A stretch of 64,000 nt of DNA from Micromonospora cremea (GCF_900143515.1 NZ_FSQT01000002.1:3783501-3847500), one strand, 5' to 3'. Shown: positions 42,894-52,468, counted from the first letter of the stretch. Notes: a model not told the origin generated them from the sequence alone. Made by a program: numbers and translations.

Positions 42894-43610
42894 GTGCCAC
42901 TGGTCGCCGCCGCAGTCTGCCCGCATCCGCCCCTGCTCGTGCCCGAGGTGGCCGGCGCCGCCGCGCCCGAGCTGGACGATCTGCGGGCGGCCTGCGACAC
43001 CGCCGTACGCGGGCTGTTGGCCGCCGACCCGGCCACCGTGGTGCTGCTCGGCGCCGGGCCGGTGACCGGCGCCATCCCGCCTCCGGCCACCGGCTCCCTG
43101 CAGCCCTGGGGCGTCGACCTGGACGTGCCGCTCACCCCCGATCAGCCGGACCGGGGCGCGGTGCTGCCGTTGAGCCTGACCATCGGTGCGTGGCTGCTGG
43201 CCCGGCACGCGGTACGACTGCCGGTGATCCCCGTGCAGGTGGCCGCCGACGCCGGTCCGGGCGAGCTGGCCGCGCTCGCCGACGAGGTCGGTGCTGTGGG
43301 TGCCCGGGTGGCGCTGCTGGTGCTCGGGGACGGGTCGGCCTGTCGGGGGGAGAAGTCCCCGGGGTACGACGATCCGCGCGCCCGCCCGTACGACCAGCGG
43401 GTCGCTTCGGCCCTGGCCGAGGCGGACCTGGACGTCCTGCTCGACCTCGATCCGGTCGTGTCGGCGGAGCTGAAGGCCGCCGGTCGGGCGCCCTGGCAGG
43501 TGCTCGCCGGCGCGGCCTGGTCGACCGGCGGCGGTTGGCGCGGTGAGCTGCTGCACGAGTCGGCCCCCTACGGCGTCGCCTACTTCGTGGCGTCCTGGGC
43601 ACCGGCGTGA
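42894..43610 (+). CDS. Class III extradiol dioxygenase subunit B-like protein
   Basis: A 238-residue protein beginning VPLVAAAVCPHPPLLVPEVAG. The CPHPPLLVPE motif and DDLRAAC segment match the LigB-like group that sits before miaA in actinobacteria. Conserved His residues suggest a metal site, but no ring-cleavage substrate is known. Its stop overlaps the miaA start (GTGA), so the two are coupled. Confidence 0.85.
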   Translation: MPLVAAAVCPHPPLLVPEVAGAAAPELDDLRAACDTAVRGLLAADPATVVLLGAGPVTGAIPPPATGSLQPWGVDLDVPLTPDQPDRGAVLPLSLTIGAWLLARHAVRLPVIPVQVAADAGPGELAALADEVGAVGARVALLVLGDGSACRGEKSPGYDDPRARPYDQRVASALAEADLDVLLDLDPVVSAELKAAGRAPWQVLAGAAWSTGGGWRGELLHESAPYGVAYFVASWAPA

Positions 43611-44539
43611 GCGGCGACGGGGGCAGCCCGGTCGGCACGGTCGTCGCGGTGGTCGGCCCGACCGCGGCGGGCAAGTCGGCGTTGAGCATCGCGTTGGCGC
43701 ACGCCCTGGACGGTGAGGTGGTCAACGCCGACTCGATGCAGCTCTACCGGGGCATGGACATCGGCACCGCCAAGCTGACCCCCGCCGAGCGGGACGGGGT
43801 GCCGCACCACCTGCTGGACATCTGGGAGGTCACCGAGCCGGCCAGCGTCGCGGAGTACCAGCGTCTGGCCCGCGCGGCGGTGGACGACATCCTGTCCCGG
43901 GGGCGGGTGCCGCTGCTGGTCGGCGGCTCAGGGCTGTACGTGCGGGCGGTGCTGGAGCGCTTCGACTTCCCCGGCACCGACCCGGCGCTGCGCGAGCGGC
44001 TGGAACGGGAGCTGGCCGAGGTCGGCCCGGCGCCGCTGTACGCGCGGCTGCGCGCTGCCGACCCGGCCGCCGCCGAGGGGATCCTGCCCGGCAACGGCCG
44101 GCGGATCGTGCGGGCCCTGGAGGTGATCGAGCTCACCGGCGCCCCGTTCGCGGCGTCGTTGCCCGAGCCGACGCCGTACTACCCGTCGGTGCAGCTCGGG
44201 GTCGATCTGGACACCGGGCTGCTGGACGAGCGGATCGCGCTGCGGGTCGATCGGATGTGGGCCGACGGGCTGCTGGCCGAGACCCGCGAGCTGGTCGGGC
44301 GGGGGCTGCCCGAGGGGCGGACGGCCAGCCGGGCGCTCGGCTACCAGCAGGTGCTGCGGTTCTTCGCCGGTGAGCTGACCGAGACGCAGGCGCACGACGA
44401 GACGGTCCGGGCCACCCGGCGGTTCGTCCGCCGGCAACGGTCCTGGTTCCGGCGGGATCCGCGGATCCACTGGCTGGATTCGGCTGCGCCGGACGTGATC
44501 GAGGCTGCCCTGCGCCTGGTGCCCGCCCCTGCGCGATGA
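43607..44539 (+). CDS. miaA: tRNA dimethylallyltransferase MiaA
   Basis: A 310-residue enzyme that adds an isopentenyl group to A37 of tRNAs reading UNN codons. P-loop GPTAAGKS, then NADSMQLYRGMDIGTAK, GGSGLYVRAVL and RALGYQQVL are conserved. GTG 43607 overlaps the preceding stop. Its product is the substrate of MiaB. Confidence 0.96.
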   Translation: MSGDGGSPVGTVVAVVGPTAAGKSALSIALAHALDGEVVNADSMQLYRGMDIGTAKLTPAERDGVPHHLLDIWEVTEPASVAEYQRLARAAVDDILSRGRVPLLVGGSGLYVRAVLERFDFPGTDPALRERLERELAEVGPAPLYARLRAADPAAAEGILPGNGRRIVRALEVIELTGAPFAASLPEPTPYYPSVQLGVDLDTGLLDERIALRVDRMWADGLLAETRELVGRGLPEGRTASRALGYQQVLRFFAGELTETQAHDETVRATRRFVRRQRSWFRRDPRIHWLDSAAPDVIEAALRLVPAPAR

Positions 44540-44546
44540 TGGGGGC

Positions 44547-45398
44547 GTGGAGTTCACCAAGGGCCATGGCACCGGCAACGACTTCGTCCTTCTCCCCGAC
44601 CCGGACGGTCAGCTCGACCTGACCCCGGAGCTGGTCGCGGCGCTCTGCGACCGGCGGCGGGGCGTCGGCGCGGACGGGGTGCTGCGAGTGGTCCGCGCGG
44701 CCAAGCATCCGGAGGGTGCCGGGCAGGCCGGTGAGGCCGAGTGGTTCATGGACTACTGGAACTCCGACGGCTCGTTGGCCGAGATGTGCGGCAACGGCGC
44801 CCGGGTCTTCGTCCGCTACCTGATCGACGCCGGGTTGGCCACGCCGGCCGGCGCGGCGCTGCCGGTGGCCACGAGGGCCGGCGTCGTGCGCGCGCGGGTC
44901 GAGGGGCAGGCCATCGCCGTCGAGATGCGCCGCCCCCGGCTGCACGCCGGCTCGACCGCCACGCTCGGTGGGTTGACCCTGCCGGGCACCGCCGTGGACC
45001 TCGGCAACCCCCACCTGGTCTGCGTCCTGCCGGCCAGCCTGGAGCTGTCCGCGCTGGACCTCACCACCGCGCCCGGATTCGACCCGGCGCTCTTTCCGAC
45101 CGGGGTGAACGTGGAGTTCATTGTGGCGGGCGAGCCGATCGACGGCACCGATGCGCACACCCTGATGCGGGTGTACGAGCGTGGCAGCGCGGAAACTCTC
45201 TCCTGCGGCACCGGCGCCTGCGCGGTGGCCGCGGTGGCTTTGCGCGACGCGGCCCGGGACACCGGCAGGGTCGCCGTCGACGTCCCCGGTGGCCGCCTCA
45301 CGGTCACCGTGACCGACGATTCCTGCTGGCTGTCCGGCCCGGCCGTCCTGGTGGCGACCGGAGAGGTCGACCTCGCCGGGCTGCCCGTGTCCGCCTGA
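44547..45398 (+). CDS. dapF: Diaminopimelate epimerase
   Basis: A 283-residue DapF. The two catalytic cysteines are seen in MCGNGARVF and SCGTGACAVAAVA. It converts LL- to meso-diaminopimelate for peptidoglycan and lysine. GTG 44547 lies 7 nt after miaA, so it is part of the same transcript. Confidence 0.96.
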   Translation: MEFTKGHGTGNDFVLLPDPDGQLDLTPELVAALCDRRRGVGADGVLRVVRAAKHPEGAGQAGEAEWFMDYWNSDGSLAEMCGNGARVFVRYLIDAGLATPAGAALPVATRAGVVRARVEGQAIAVEMRRPRLHAGSTATLGGLTLPGTAVDLGNPHLVCVLPASLELSALDLTTAPGFDPALFPTGVNVEFIVAGEPIDGTDAHTLMRVYERGSAETLSCGTGACAVAAVALRDAARDTGRVAVDVPGGRLTVTVTDDSCWLSGPAVLVATGEVDLAGLPVSA

Positions 45399-45475
45399 CG
45401 TCGGGCGGCGCTGGCCCGTCTGCTCTGCTGTCGCCCGTGCGTCGCGCCCGACTGCGGTCGGTCACCGCACAGCCT

Positions 45476-45550
45476 TGCTCTGCTTCACTCCACGCAACGG
45501 CTGACGTCCGATAATCGGACACCGACCGTTGCGGTGGTTGAAGCAGAGCA
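45476..45550. repeat. Nested inverted repeat between dapF and malic enzyme
   Basis: TGCTCTGCTTCA (45476-45487) pairs with TGAAGCAGAGCA (45539-45550), then GCAACGG with CCGTTGC. The centre is GTCCGATAATCGGAC (45506-45520), a perfect 7-bp-arm palindrome. The whole is a 75-nt foldback lying immediately before the shared terminator. Confidence 0.7.
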
Positions 45551-45591
45551 GAGCGGGGGAGACGACCGGTTCGTGGTCGGTTCCCCCGCTC
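45551..45591. terminator. Bidirectional terminator between dapF and malic enzyme
   Basis: GAGCGGGGGA pairs with TCCCCCGCTC, and CGACC with GGTCG, around a 7-nt loop, with a 2-nt internal mismatch. The two flanking genes converge on it. Confidence 0.7.
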
Positions 45592-45638
45592 ACGGCCATA
45601 CCAGCTCGCGCCGGCCCGGCTTCGCGTCAATCAGTCCG

Positions 45639-47105
45639 TCAGGGGGTGGCGCTGGCGTTGGCGGCGATCTCAGGCAGGTCGGCGGGGCCCGGGTCGGCGG
45701 CCGGCAGCGGGCTGGGGTTGTGGGCGGCGGCGCGCACGGCGGCCGCGACGGCCGGGGCGACCCGGGGGTCGAAGACGCTGGGCACGATCACCGTCGGGTT
45801 GATCTTCTCCTCGCCGACCACGTCCGCGATGGCCCGGGCGGCGGCGATCGCCATCTCCTCGGTGAACTCCTCGGCGTGCGCGTCCAGCATGCCGCGGAAC
45901 ACTCCGGGGAAGGCGAGCACGTTGTTGATCTGGTTCGGCTGGTCCGAGCGGCCGGTGGCGACCACGGCGGCGTGCTTGCGCGCCTCCCGCGGGTCGACCT
46001 CCGGGTCCGGGTTGGCCAGCGCGAAGACGATCGAGTCCTTGGCCATCTGGGCGATGTCGTCGCCGGTGAGCAGGTTCGGCGCGCTGACCCCGATGAAGAC
46101 GTCCGCGCCCCGGATCGCGCCCGGCAGGTCGCCGGCGTAGTTGTCCTTGTTGGTGTTGTCCGCCAGCCACTGCCACGCCGAGTTGAGCCCGGTCAGCCCA
46201 CGGTGCAGGGCGCCCTCCCGGTCGTACGCGATGATGTCGCCGACGCCTTGACGCAGCAGCAGCTTCATGATCGCCGTGCCGGCCGCGCCGGCACCGGAGA
46301 CCACCACCCGGACGTCCGCGAGCTGCTTGCCCACCACCCGCAGCGCGTTGGTCAGCGCGGCCAGCACGCAGATCGCGGTGCCGTGCTGATCGTCGTGGAA
46401 GACAGGGATGTCCAGCAGCTCACGCAGCCGGGCCTCGATCTCGAAGCAGCGCGGCGCGGCGATGTCCTCCAGGTTGATCCCGCCGTACGCCGGCGCGATC
46501 GCCTTGACGATGGCCACGATCTCGTCGGTGTCCTGGGTGTCCAGGACCACCGGCCAGGCGTCCACCCCGCCGAAGCGCTTGAACAGCGCCGCCTTGCCCT
46601 CCATCACCGGCAGCGACGCGGCCGGGCCCAGGTTGCCCAGGCCGAGCACCGCCGAGCCGTCGCTGACCACCGCGACGGTGTTGCGCTTGATGGTCAGCCG
46701 GCGGGCGTCCGCCGGGTTCTCGGCGATCGCCATGCAGACCCGGGCCACCCCGGGGGTGTACGCCCGGGACAGCTCGTCCCGGTTGCGCAGCGCGACCTTC
46801 GAGGTCACCTCGATCTTGCCGCCCAGGTGCAGCAGGAACGTCCGGTCCGACACCTTGCGCACGTCCACGCCCTCCAGCGCGGTCAGCGCGTCGACCACCT
46901 GGTCGGCATGGCCGGCGTCGGCGGTGTCGCAGGTCAGGTCGACGATCACGTTGGTCGGGTCGGAGTCCACCACGTCCAGCGCTGTGACGATCGCCCCGGC
47001 TTCGCCGACCGAGGTGGTGAGCCGGCCGATCGAGGAGGCGTCCGCGGTCACGGCGATCCGGATGGTGATCGAGAATCCGGCGCTCGGCAGTCGGGTGATG
47101 GCCAC
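45639..47105 (-). CDS. NAD-dependent malic enzyme with N-terminal ACT domain
   Basis: A 488-residue protein. The first 90 residues are an ACT-like regulatory domain (FSITIRIAVTADASSIGRLTTSVGEAGAIV). The malic enzyme core follows: AYTPGVARVCMAI, GLGNLGPAASLPVMEGKAALFK, FHDDQHGTAICVLAAL and the nucleotide site SGAGAAGTAI. It decarboxylates malate to pyruvate. GTG 47105 follows GGAGGG. The ACT domain suggests allosteric control by an amino acid. Confidence 0.92.
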   Translation of the reverse strand: MAITRLPSAGFSITIRIAVTADASSIGRLTTSVGEAGAIVTALDVVDSDPTNVIVDLTCDTADAGHADQVVDALTALEGVDVRKVSDRTFLLHLGGKIEVTSKVALRNRDELSRAYTPGVARVCMAIAENPADARRLTIKRNTVAVVSDGSAVLGLGNLGPAASLPVMEGKAALFKRFGGVDAWPVVLDTQDTDEIVAIVKAIAPAYGGINLEDIAAPRCFEIEARLRELLDIPVFHDDQHGTAICVLAALTNALRVVGKQLADVRVVVSGAGAAGTAIMKLLLRQGVGDIIAYDREGALHRGLTGLNSAWQWLADNTNKDNYAGDLPGAIRGADVFIGVSAPNLLTGDDIAQMAKDSIVFALANPDPEVDPREARKHAAVVATGRSDQPNQINNVLAFPGVFRGMLDAHAEEFTEEMAIAAARAIADVVGEEKINPTVIVPSVFDPRVAPAVAAAVRAAAHNPSPLPAADPGPADLPEIAANASATP

Positions 47106-47289
47106 GGGGTCCCTCCGTCACGGCTGTGCGGCCGCTCGGCCGCCGCCCAGCATTTCTACCGGGTTGTCGAGGTCGACCGGCATTCGCCCCCGCTTTTGGC
47201 GACCTTCGGCACGGGCATATAGCAGGTGCGTTCGGCGTTGCGTCATGTCAGGATTACGTTCTACTTATCAAAACGGACAGGAGAACCGC

Positions 47290-48744
47290 TTGCGAGACCA
47301 GGAGAGCTTTGTCGCCGTCGAGGACGAGCTCGACGACGTCACCACCGGCGAGATGGAGCTGTCGGAGCGGCAGTCGCTACGACGCGTACCGGGCCTCTCC
47401 ACCGAGCTCACCGACGTCACCGAGGTCGAATACCGACAGCTGCGGCTGGAGCGGGTCGTCCTGGTGGGCGTCTGGACCGAGGGCACGGTGACCGACGCGG
47501 AGAATTCCCTGACCGAGCTGGCCGCGCTCGCCGAGACCGCCGGCTCGCAGGTGCTCGAAGGGCTGATCCAGCGCCGTACGCGGCCCGACCCGGCCACCTA
47601 CATCGGCCGGGGCAAGGTCGACGACCTCGGCGCGGTGGTGCTCTCCACCGGCGCGGACACGGTGATCTGTGACGGTGAGTTGTCCCCGTCCCAGCTGCGC
47701 AACCTGGAGCAGCGCACCAAGGTCAAGGTGGTCGACCGGACGGCGTTGATCCTCGACATCTTCGCCCAGCACGCCAAGAGCAAGGAGGGTAAGGCGCAGG
47801 TCGAGCTGGCCCAGCTGGAATACCTCCTGCCCCGGCTGCGCGGTTGGGGCGAGACGCTCTCCCGGCAGACCGGTGGTAGCGGTCGCGGCGGCGGCGCCGG
47901 CGGCGGCGTGGGTGTGCGTGGTCCCGGTGAGACCAAGCTGGAGACCGACCGGCGGCGCATCCGTCACCGCATCTCCCGGCTGCGCCGCGAGATCAAGAGC
48001 ATGAAGACGGTACGCGTGACCAAGCGCGCCCGGCGTTCCCGTAACGCCGTCCCCGCGGTGGCCATCGCCGGCTACACCAACGCCGGCAAGTCCAGCTTGC
48101 TCAACCGGCTGACCGGCGCGGGTGTGCTGGTGGAGAACGCGCTCTTCGCGACGTTGGACCCGACCACCCGTAAGGCCACCGCCGCCGACGGGCGCATCTA
48201 CACCCTCTCGGACACGGTCGGCTTCGTCCGGCACCTGCCGCACCAGATCGTCGAGGCGTTCCGCTCGACGCTGGAGGAGGTCGCCGAGGCGGATCTGGTG
48301 GTGCACGTCGTCGACGGCACCCACCCGGATCCGGAGGAGCAGGTGCGGGCCGTCCACGAGGTGCTCGCCGAGGTCGGCGCGGACCGGCTCCCCGAGCTGC
48401 TGGTGGTCAACAAGACCGACACGGCCGACGAGGACACGCTGCTGCGGCTCAAGCGGCTCTGGCCGGACGCGATCTTCGTTTCCGCGCACACCGGGCGGGG
48501 CGTCGACGGGCTGCGCGAGGCGATCGAGGAGCGGCTTCCCCGGCCTGCCGTGGAGGTCCGGGCCGTCCTGCCGTACGACCGGGGCGACCTGGTGGCACGG
48601 GTGCACCGCACCGGCGAGGTGCTCAGCACGTCGCACCTGCCGGAAGGCACCCTGCTGCACGTCCGGGTCGGCGAGGCGCTCGCCGCCGAGTTGGCGCCGT
48701 TCGACGTCGAGCGGCAAAGTCAGGCGGCCGGCAGCCGGCGCTGA
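47290..48744 (+). CDS. hflX: GTPase HflX
   Basis: A 484-residue ribosome-associated GTPase. The N-terminal HflX domain (DPATYIGRGKVDDL, LFAQHAKSKEGKAQVELAQLEYLLPRLRG-type block) is followed by a Gly-rich loop and GPGETKLETDRR. The G domain has GYTNAGKSSLLN, DTVGF and NKTD. The start is TTG 47290: AGGAG lies 7 nt upstream and no ATG or GTG fits. HflX splits stalled ribosomes under stress. Confidence 0.93.
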   Translation: MRDQESFVAVEDELDDVTTGEMELSERQSLRRVPGLSTELTDVTEVEYRQLRLERVVLVGVWTEGTVTDAENSLTELAALAETAGSQVLEGLIQRRTRPDPATYIGRGKVDDLGAVVLSTGADTVICDGELSPSQLRNLEQRTKVKVVDRTALILDIFAQHAKSKEGKAQVELAQLEYLLPRLRGWGETLSRQTGGSGRGGGAGGGVGVRGPGETKLETDRRRIRHRISRLRREIKSMKTVRVTKRARRSRNAVPAVAIAGYTNAGKSSLLNRLTGAGVLVENALFATLDPTTRKATAADGRIYTLSDTVGFVRHLPHQIVEAFRSTLEEVAEADLVVHVVDGTHPDPEEQVRAVHEVLAEVGADRLPELLVVNKTDTADEDTLLRLKRLWPDAIFVSAHTGRGVDGLREAIEERLPRPAVEVRAVLPYDRGDLVARVHRTGEVLSTSHLPEGTLLHVRVGEALAAELAPFDVERQSQAAGSRR

Positions 48745-48794
48745 GCGGCCCCGGCGTCATCCCCCGGAAACGCGCGGCATGCGACACTGGCCGA

Positions 48795-50492
48795 ATGCGC
48801 CGCGTTGTTTCCTCGGTCACGGTTGCCCTCGGCCTGCTCGGGGCAACCGTGGCGCTCGCCGGAGTCGCTGTCGCCGCTCCCGCCCCCGCATCCTCCGATG
48901 CGCCTGCCCTCACTCCCGGCAAGAAGCGATGCACGGTCGCCGACGAGCGGCTGCGGGAGCTGTCGGGCCTGGTCGCGACCAAGAGCGGCTACATCGTGAT
49001 CAACGACGGCACCGACGTCGCGGCACGCAAGCGGGTCTTCTTCCTCGACAGCAAGTGCAAGATCTCCAAGAACCCGGTCCAGTACTCGGGGCAGGGCCCG
49101 TTCGACACCGAGGACCTCGCTCTCTCCCCGAACGGCTCGACCCTCTGGATCGCGGACACCGGCGACAACGCCACCTCCAAGGAACGCCGTAAGCGGGTCG
49201 CGCTCTGGTCGATGCCGGTCACCGGCTCCAAGCAGCCGGTGCTGCACCGGATCTCCTATCCGGAGGGCAAGCCGCACGACGCCGAGGCGCTGCTCATCGG
49301 CAACGACGGCAAGCCGCTGATCATCACCAAGGTGACCAGCGGAAAGGCCGAGATCTTCACCCCGGCGGCGGCGCTGAAGAACGGCGACACCGATCCGGTG
49401 CCGATGCGCAAGGTCGGCGACATCGAACTGCCCAAGACGCAGACGGAAAACCCGCTCAACACGTTCGGCCGGGTCGCGATCACGGGCGCGGCGCGCTCGC
49501 CGGACGGCACCCGGGTGGTCCTGCGCACCTACGCGGACGCCTTCGAGTTCGACGTGGCCGGCGGGGACATCGTCGGCGCGCTCACCACCGGCAAGCCCCG
49601 GGTGACGCCGCTCACGGACCCGTTCGGCGAGGCCATCAGCTACACCCCGGACGGTAAGACCTTCCTTACCGTCTCCGACGGCGGCCAGTTCAGTGCGGAC
49701 GACCCGGTGGACATCCTCAGCTACACGCCGTCCACCCAGACGGCGCAACCGCTGGCGGACGATGCCGGTGCACCCAAGTCGGCCGCCTCGCAGTCGTGGT
49801 TCGACGGGCTGAGCTTGGACGACATCACCTACCTGGTCGGCGCGGTCGGGGTGATCGGCCTGCTGCTGGTCGGCGCCGGCATCATCGGCATCGTCCGGGC
49901 GCGCCGCCGGCCGCCGGCCGCTGATGAGTCCGACCGGTCGGACCCGGACGGCGAGCCCCTCGGCCCGCGTGGTGGCCCTGCCGACGACGGATTCCCGGCC
50001 GGTGACCGTGCCGGTGGGGTCTACGGTGGCGGCGCACCGGCCGGTGGGGCGGTCTACGGGGCCGGCGGTGGGGCGTACGGCGGCGGCGCGGGCCGTGGTG
50101 GTCCCGCCCCGGCGGGCGGCGGGGTGTACGGCGGTGGCCGTCCGGCGGCCGGCGAGGGTGGCTACGGTCCTGCCCCGGCGGGCGGCGGCGCGGCCGGCGG
50201 TGGCGTCTACGGCGGGGGCCGTCCTCCGGCGGGTGGCGGTGGCCGGCCGGCGGGTGGCGGTGGTCGTCCTCCAGGCGGTGGTCGTCCCGGCGGTGGCGTG
50301 TACGGCGGCGGTGGCCAGCCCGGCGGCGGTGGTCAGCCGGGCGGCGGTCGGGCGGAGCCGCCGCGGCGTGGTGGGCCGGAGCCGGACTACCGGGGCCAGC
50401 GGCCCGGTCGTCGGCGTGACGAGGACGCGCCCGTGGACCCGTACGGGCAGTATCCCGGGGGCGGTCGCGGCCACCGGGGCGACCGCTACTGA
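48795..50492 (+). CDS. Exported beta-propeller-like protein with membrane anchor and glycine-rich VYGGG tail
   Basis: A 565-residue protein with a signal peptide (MRRVVSSVTVALGLLGATVALAG-type). The extracellular domain of about 300 residues has propeller-like repeats (FDTEDLALSPNGSTLWIADTGDN, PHDAEALLIGNDGKPLIITK). A transmembrane helix lies near 340-363, with an Arg-rich stop-transfer. The last 200 residues are Gly/Pro/Arg-rich with four VYGGG units, a VYGAG and a long disordered run. The topology places the tail inside the cell. The function is unknown. Confidence 0.85.
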   Translation: MRRVVSSVTVALGLLGATVALAGVAVAAPAPASSDAPALTPGKKRCTVADERLRELSGLVATKSGYIVINDGTDVAARKRVFFLDSKCKISKNPVQYSGQGPFDTEDLALSPNGSTLWIADTGDNATSKERRKRVALWSMPVTGSKQPVLHRISYPEGKPHDAEALLIGNDGKPLIITKVTSGKAEIFTPAAALKNGDTDPVPMRKVGDIELPKTQTENPLNTFGRVAITGAARSPDGTRVVLRTYADAFEFDVAGGDIVGALTTGKPRVTPLTDPFGEAISYTPDGKTFLTVSDGGQFSADDPVDILSYTPSTQTAQPLADDAGAPKSAASQSWFDGLSLDDITYLVGAVGVIGLLLVGAGIIGIVRARRRPPAADESDRSDPDGEPLGPRGGPADDGFPAGDRAGGVYGGGAPAGGAVYGAGGGAYGGGAGRGGPAPAGGGVYGGGRPAAGEGGYGPAPAGGGAAGGGVYGGGRPPAGGGGRPAGGGGRPPGGGRPGGGVYGGGGQPGGGGQPGGGRAEPPRRGGPEPDYRGQRPGRRRDEDAPVDPYGQYPGGGRGHRGDRY

Positions 50493-50549
50493 CGCATCCC
50501 GGCCCGTGCCCTGACGCGCCTCGAACGATTGCATCGGCGCTGGGCGGGT

Positions 50550-50578
50550 GCGGGTGAGTGCCGTGGGCACTCACCCGC
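50550..50578. terminator. Bidirectional terminator before lexA 3' end
   Basis: GCGGGTGAGTGCC and GGCACTCACCCGC form a perfect 13-bp stem with a 3-nt loop. It lies between convergent genes. Confidence 0.8.
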
Positions 50579-50585
50579 GGACCGG

Positions 50586-51371
50586 TCAGATCCGGCGCAG
50601 GACCGCCACGACCCGACCCATGATGGTGGCGTCGTCACCGGGGATCGGGTCGAAGGCTGGGTTCTGCGGCATCAGCCAGACGTGCCCGTCGCGCCGCCGG
50701 TAGGTCTTGACGGTCGCCTCGCCATCGAGCATGGCGGCCACGATCTCGCCCGAGTCGGCGGTGGGCTGCTGCCGGACGACCACCCAGTCGCCGTCGCAGA
50801 TGGCCGCGTCGAGCATCGAGTCGCCCTTGACCTGGAGCATGAAGACCTCGCCCTCGCCCACCAGCTCGCGGGGGAGGGGGAAGATGTCCTCCACCGCCTG
50901 CTCGGCGAGGATCGGCCCACCGGCGGCGATCCGGCCGAGCATCGGCACGTATGCCGGGGTCGGCCGCTGCGCGCGGGACAGCTCGTCGTCGATGGCCTCG
51001 CTGGGGGCCCGGACGTCCACCGCGCGCGGCCGGTTGGGGTCGCGGCGCAGGAAGCCCTTCTTTTCCAGCTCCTTGAGCTGGTAGGCGACGCTGGACGGCG
51101 ACACCAGGCCGACCGCCTCGCCGATCTCCCGGACGCTCGGCGGGTAGCCGTGTCGCTCCACCCAGTTGCGGATGAACTCCAGGATGCGGCGCTGGCGGGC
51201 GGTCAGGTCGACCGTCGCCGGGTCGGGGAAGGTGCTGACCACCGGGGTGACCGGGCGCACGGCGGGCTGGCCCGTCCGGCTGCGCGCGGCGCTGCGGCGT
51301 CGGGTGGCCGGCGGGCCCGCCTCGGTGATCTGCTGCGGGCTCTTCGGCCGGCTGGCCCGGTCCTCGGTCAC
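50586..51371 (-). CDS. lexA: LexA repressor
   Basis: A 261-residue SOS repressor. A polar N-terminal extension of about 50 residues precedes the winged helix ([33 protein letters not shown]). The cleavage site is Ala-Gly in RIAAGGPI (about 148). Catalytic Ser is in GDSML (about 184) and Lys in VKTY (about 221). GTG 51371 has GGAGG upstream. Its own promoter carries two LexA-type boxes. Confidence 0.95.
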   Translation of the reverse strand: MTEDRASRPKSPQQITEAGPPATRRRSAARSRTGQPAVRPVTPVVSTFPDPATVDLTARQRRILEFIRNWVERHGYPPSVREIGEAVGLVSPSSVAYQLKELEKKGFLRRDPNRPRAVDVRAPSEAIDDELSRAQRPTPAYVPMLGRIAAGGPILAEQAVEDIFPLPRELVGEGEVFMLQVKGDSMLDAAICDGDWVVVRQQPTADSGEIVAAMLDGEATVKTYRRRDGHVWLMPQNPAFDPIPGDDATIMGRVVAVLRRI

Positions 51372-51496
51372 GTCCGTCCTCCCTGGTCGGCGCTGGGTGC
51401 CTCGTCGGCTCGTGGTGCGTGCGGTGGTGCCACGACGGTGCTGGGGGTGGTGCGTCGCCGGGTGCGGTGAAGATCCATCGCGCCCGGTTGTTCCTG

Positions 51497-51537
51497 ACCG
51501 TATAGGTGAGATCGGTCATTTTCAAACATCTGTACGA
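51497..51537 (-). promoter_or_regulatory. lexA promoter with SOS box over the -35 region
   Basis: On the minus strand, TTGAAA (51525-51520) and TACGGT (51502-51497) are spaced 17 nt apart. The box TCGTACAGATGTTTGA (51537-51522) overlaps the -35 element, a position suited to autorepression. Confidence 0.55.
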
Positions 51538-51574
51538 CCTCTCACCGGCGTGTCGGGGTGAAAAACCACTCCTG

Positions 51575-51590
51575 TCGTACGGATGTTCTG
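51575..51590 (+). promoter_or_regulatory. Second LexA-type box upstream of lexA
   Basis: TCGTACGGATGTTCTG shares TCGTAC-N4-GTT with both the proximal lexA box and the recA box. It lies about 50 nt upstream of the lexA -35. The rest of 51600-51780 shows nothing recognisable. Confidence 0.5.
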
Positions 51591-51791
51591 ATAAATGGTA
51601 CGTCGGATAGCACGCGTGTTCGATCCTCGGCCGTTTTCCGGGCTGCTTGGGCCCGCTGGCCGGTAACCGCGGCGGGGGTCCGGCGTTGGGTCTTCCGGCG
51701 GAGCGGTGGGTGCGGATGACCGGATGGTCCGTGACGCGCCGGACACGCCCGCCAACTTGACCCGGGTTCGCCAGCGACATACGGTCAACCC

Positions 51792-51833
51792 CTAGATGTA
51801 GTAGTGACACGGGCGTAAGTTGCCTACAGGTTG
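51792..51833 (+). promoter_or_regulatory. Pair of NrdR boxes upstream of nrdR-nrdJ
   Basis: CTAGATGTAG (51792-51801) matches the NrdR core CWAYATMTWG exactly in reverse complement. CTACAGGTTG (51824-51833) matches 8 of 10. Their starts are 32 nt apart, about three helical turns, the spacing known for NrdR operators. Confidence 0.6.
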
Positions 51834-51964
51834 GGTCCGACTACCGACCGCACTCCCGTAACGTCCACCACGGCGGGCGTCATCTCCGGATGGCACCGTC
51901 GTGGCGAGCCGTGCCCGGGAGTGCCCCGGCCCGGCCGTGGTTGATCATGATTAGGAGGTAGGCG

Positions 51965-52468
51965 ATGCGGTGTCCGTACTGCCGGCACGCCGACTCCCGG
52001 GTGGTCGACTCGCGGGAGGCCGACGACGGTCAGCTCATCCGGCGGCGACGGTCCTGCCCGGAGTGCGGCAAGCGGTTCACCACCGTCGAGGAGGCGGTCC
52101 TCGCGGTCGTCAAGCGCAGCGGGGTGACCGAGCCGTTCAGCCGTACGAAGATCATCGGCGGGGTGCGCAAGGCGTGCCAGGGCCGGCCCGTCGACGAGGA
52201 CTCGATCGCGCTGCTGGCCCAGAAGGTCGAGGAGACCGTCCGGGCCAAGGGCGCGGCCGAGATCCCCAGCCATGACGTGGGGCTGGCGATCCTGGGCCCT
52301 CTGCGGGACCTGGACGAGGTGGCGTACCTGCGGTTCGCCAGCGTCTACCGGTCCTTCGACTCGCTCGCCGACTTCGAGCAGGAGATCGAGACATTGCGGG
52401 CCGCCGCCCGCGCCCGGGAGGGCGCGGGTCAGGCCGGGGCGGCGGGGACCGCCGGCCGTACCAACTGA
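51965..52468 (+). CDS. nrdR: Transcriptional repressor NrdR
   Basis: A 167-residue repressor of ribonucleotide reductase genes. The zinc ribbon has Cys3, Cys6, Cys31 and Cys34. The ATP-cone domain spans about 49-139 ([24 protein letters not shown]). ATG 51965 follows AGGAGGT. It probably represses itself and nrdJ through the boxes upstream. Confidence 0.96.
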   Translation: MRCPYCRHADSRVVDSREADDGQLIRRRRSCPECGKRFTTVEEAVLAVVKRSGVTEPFSRTKIIGGVRKACQGRPVDEDSIALLAQKVEETVRAKGAAEIPSHDVGLAILGPLRDLDEVAYLRFASVYRSFDSLADFEQEIETLRAAARAREGAGQAGAAGTAGRTN

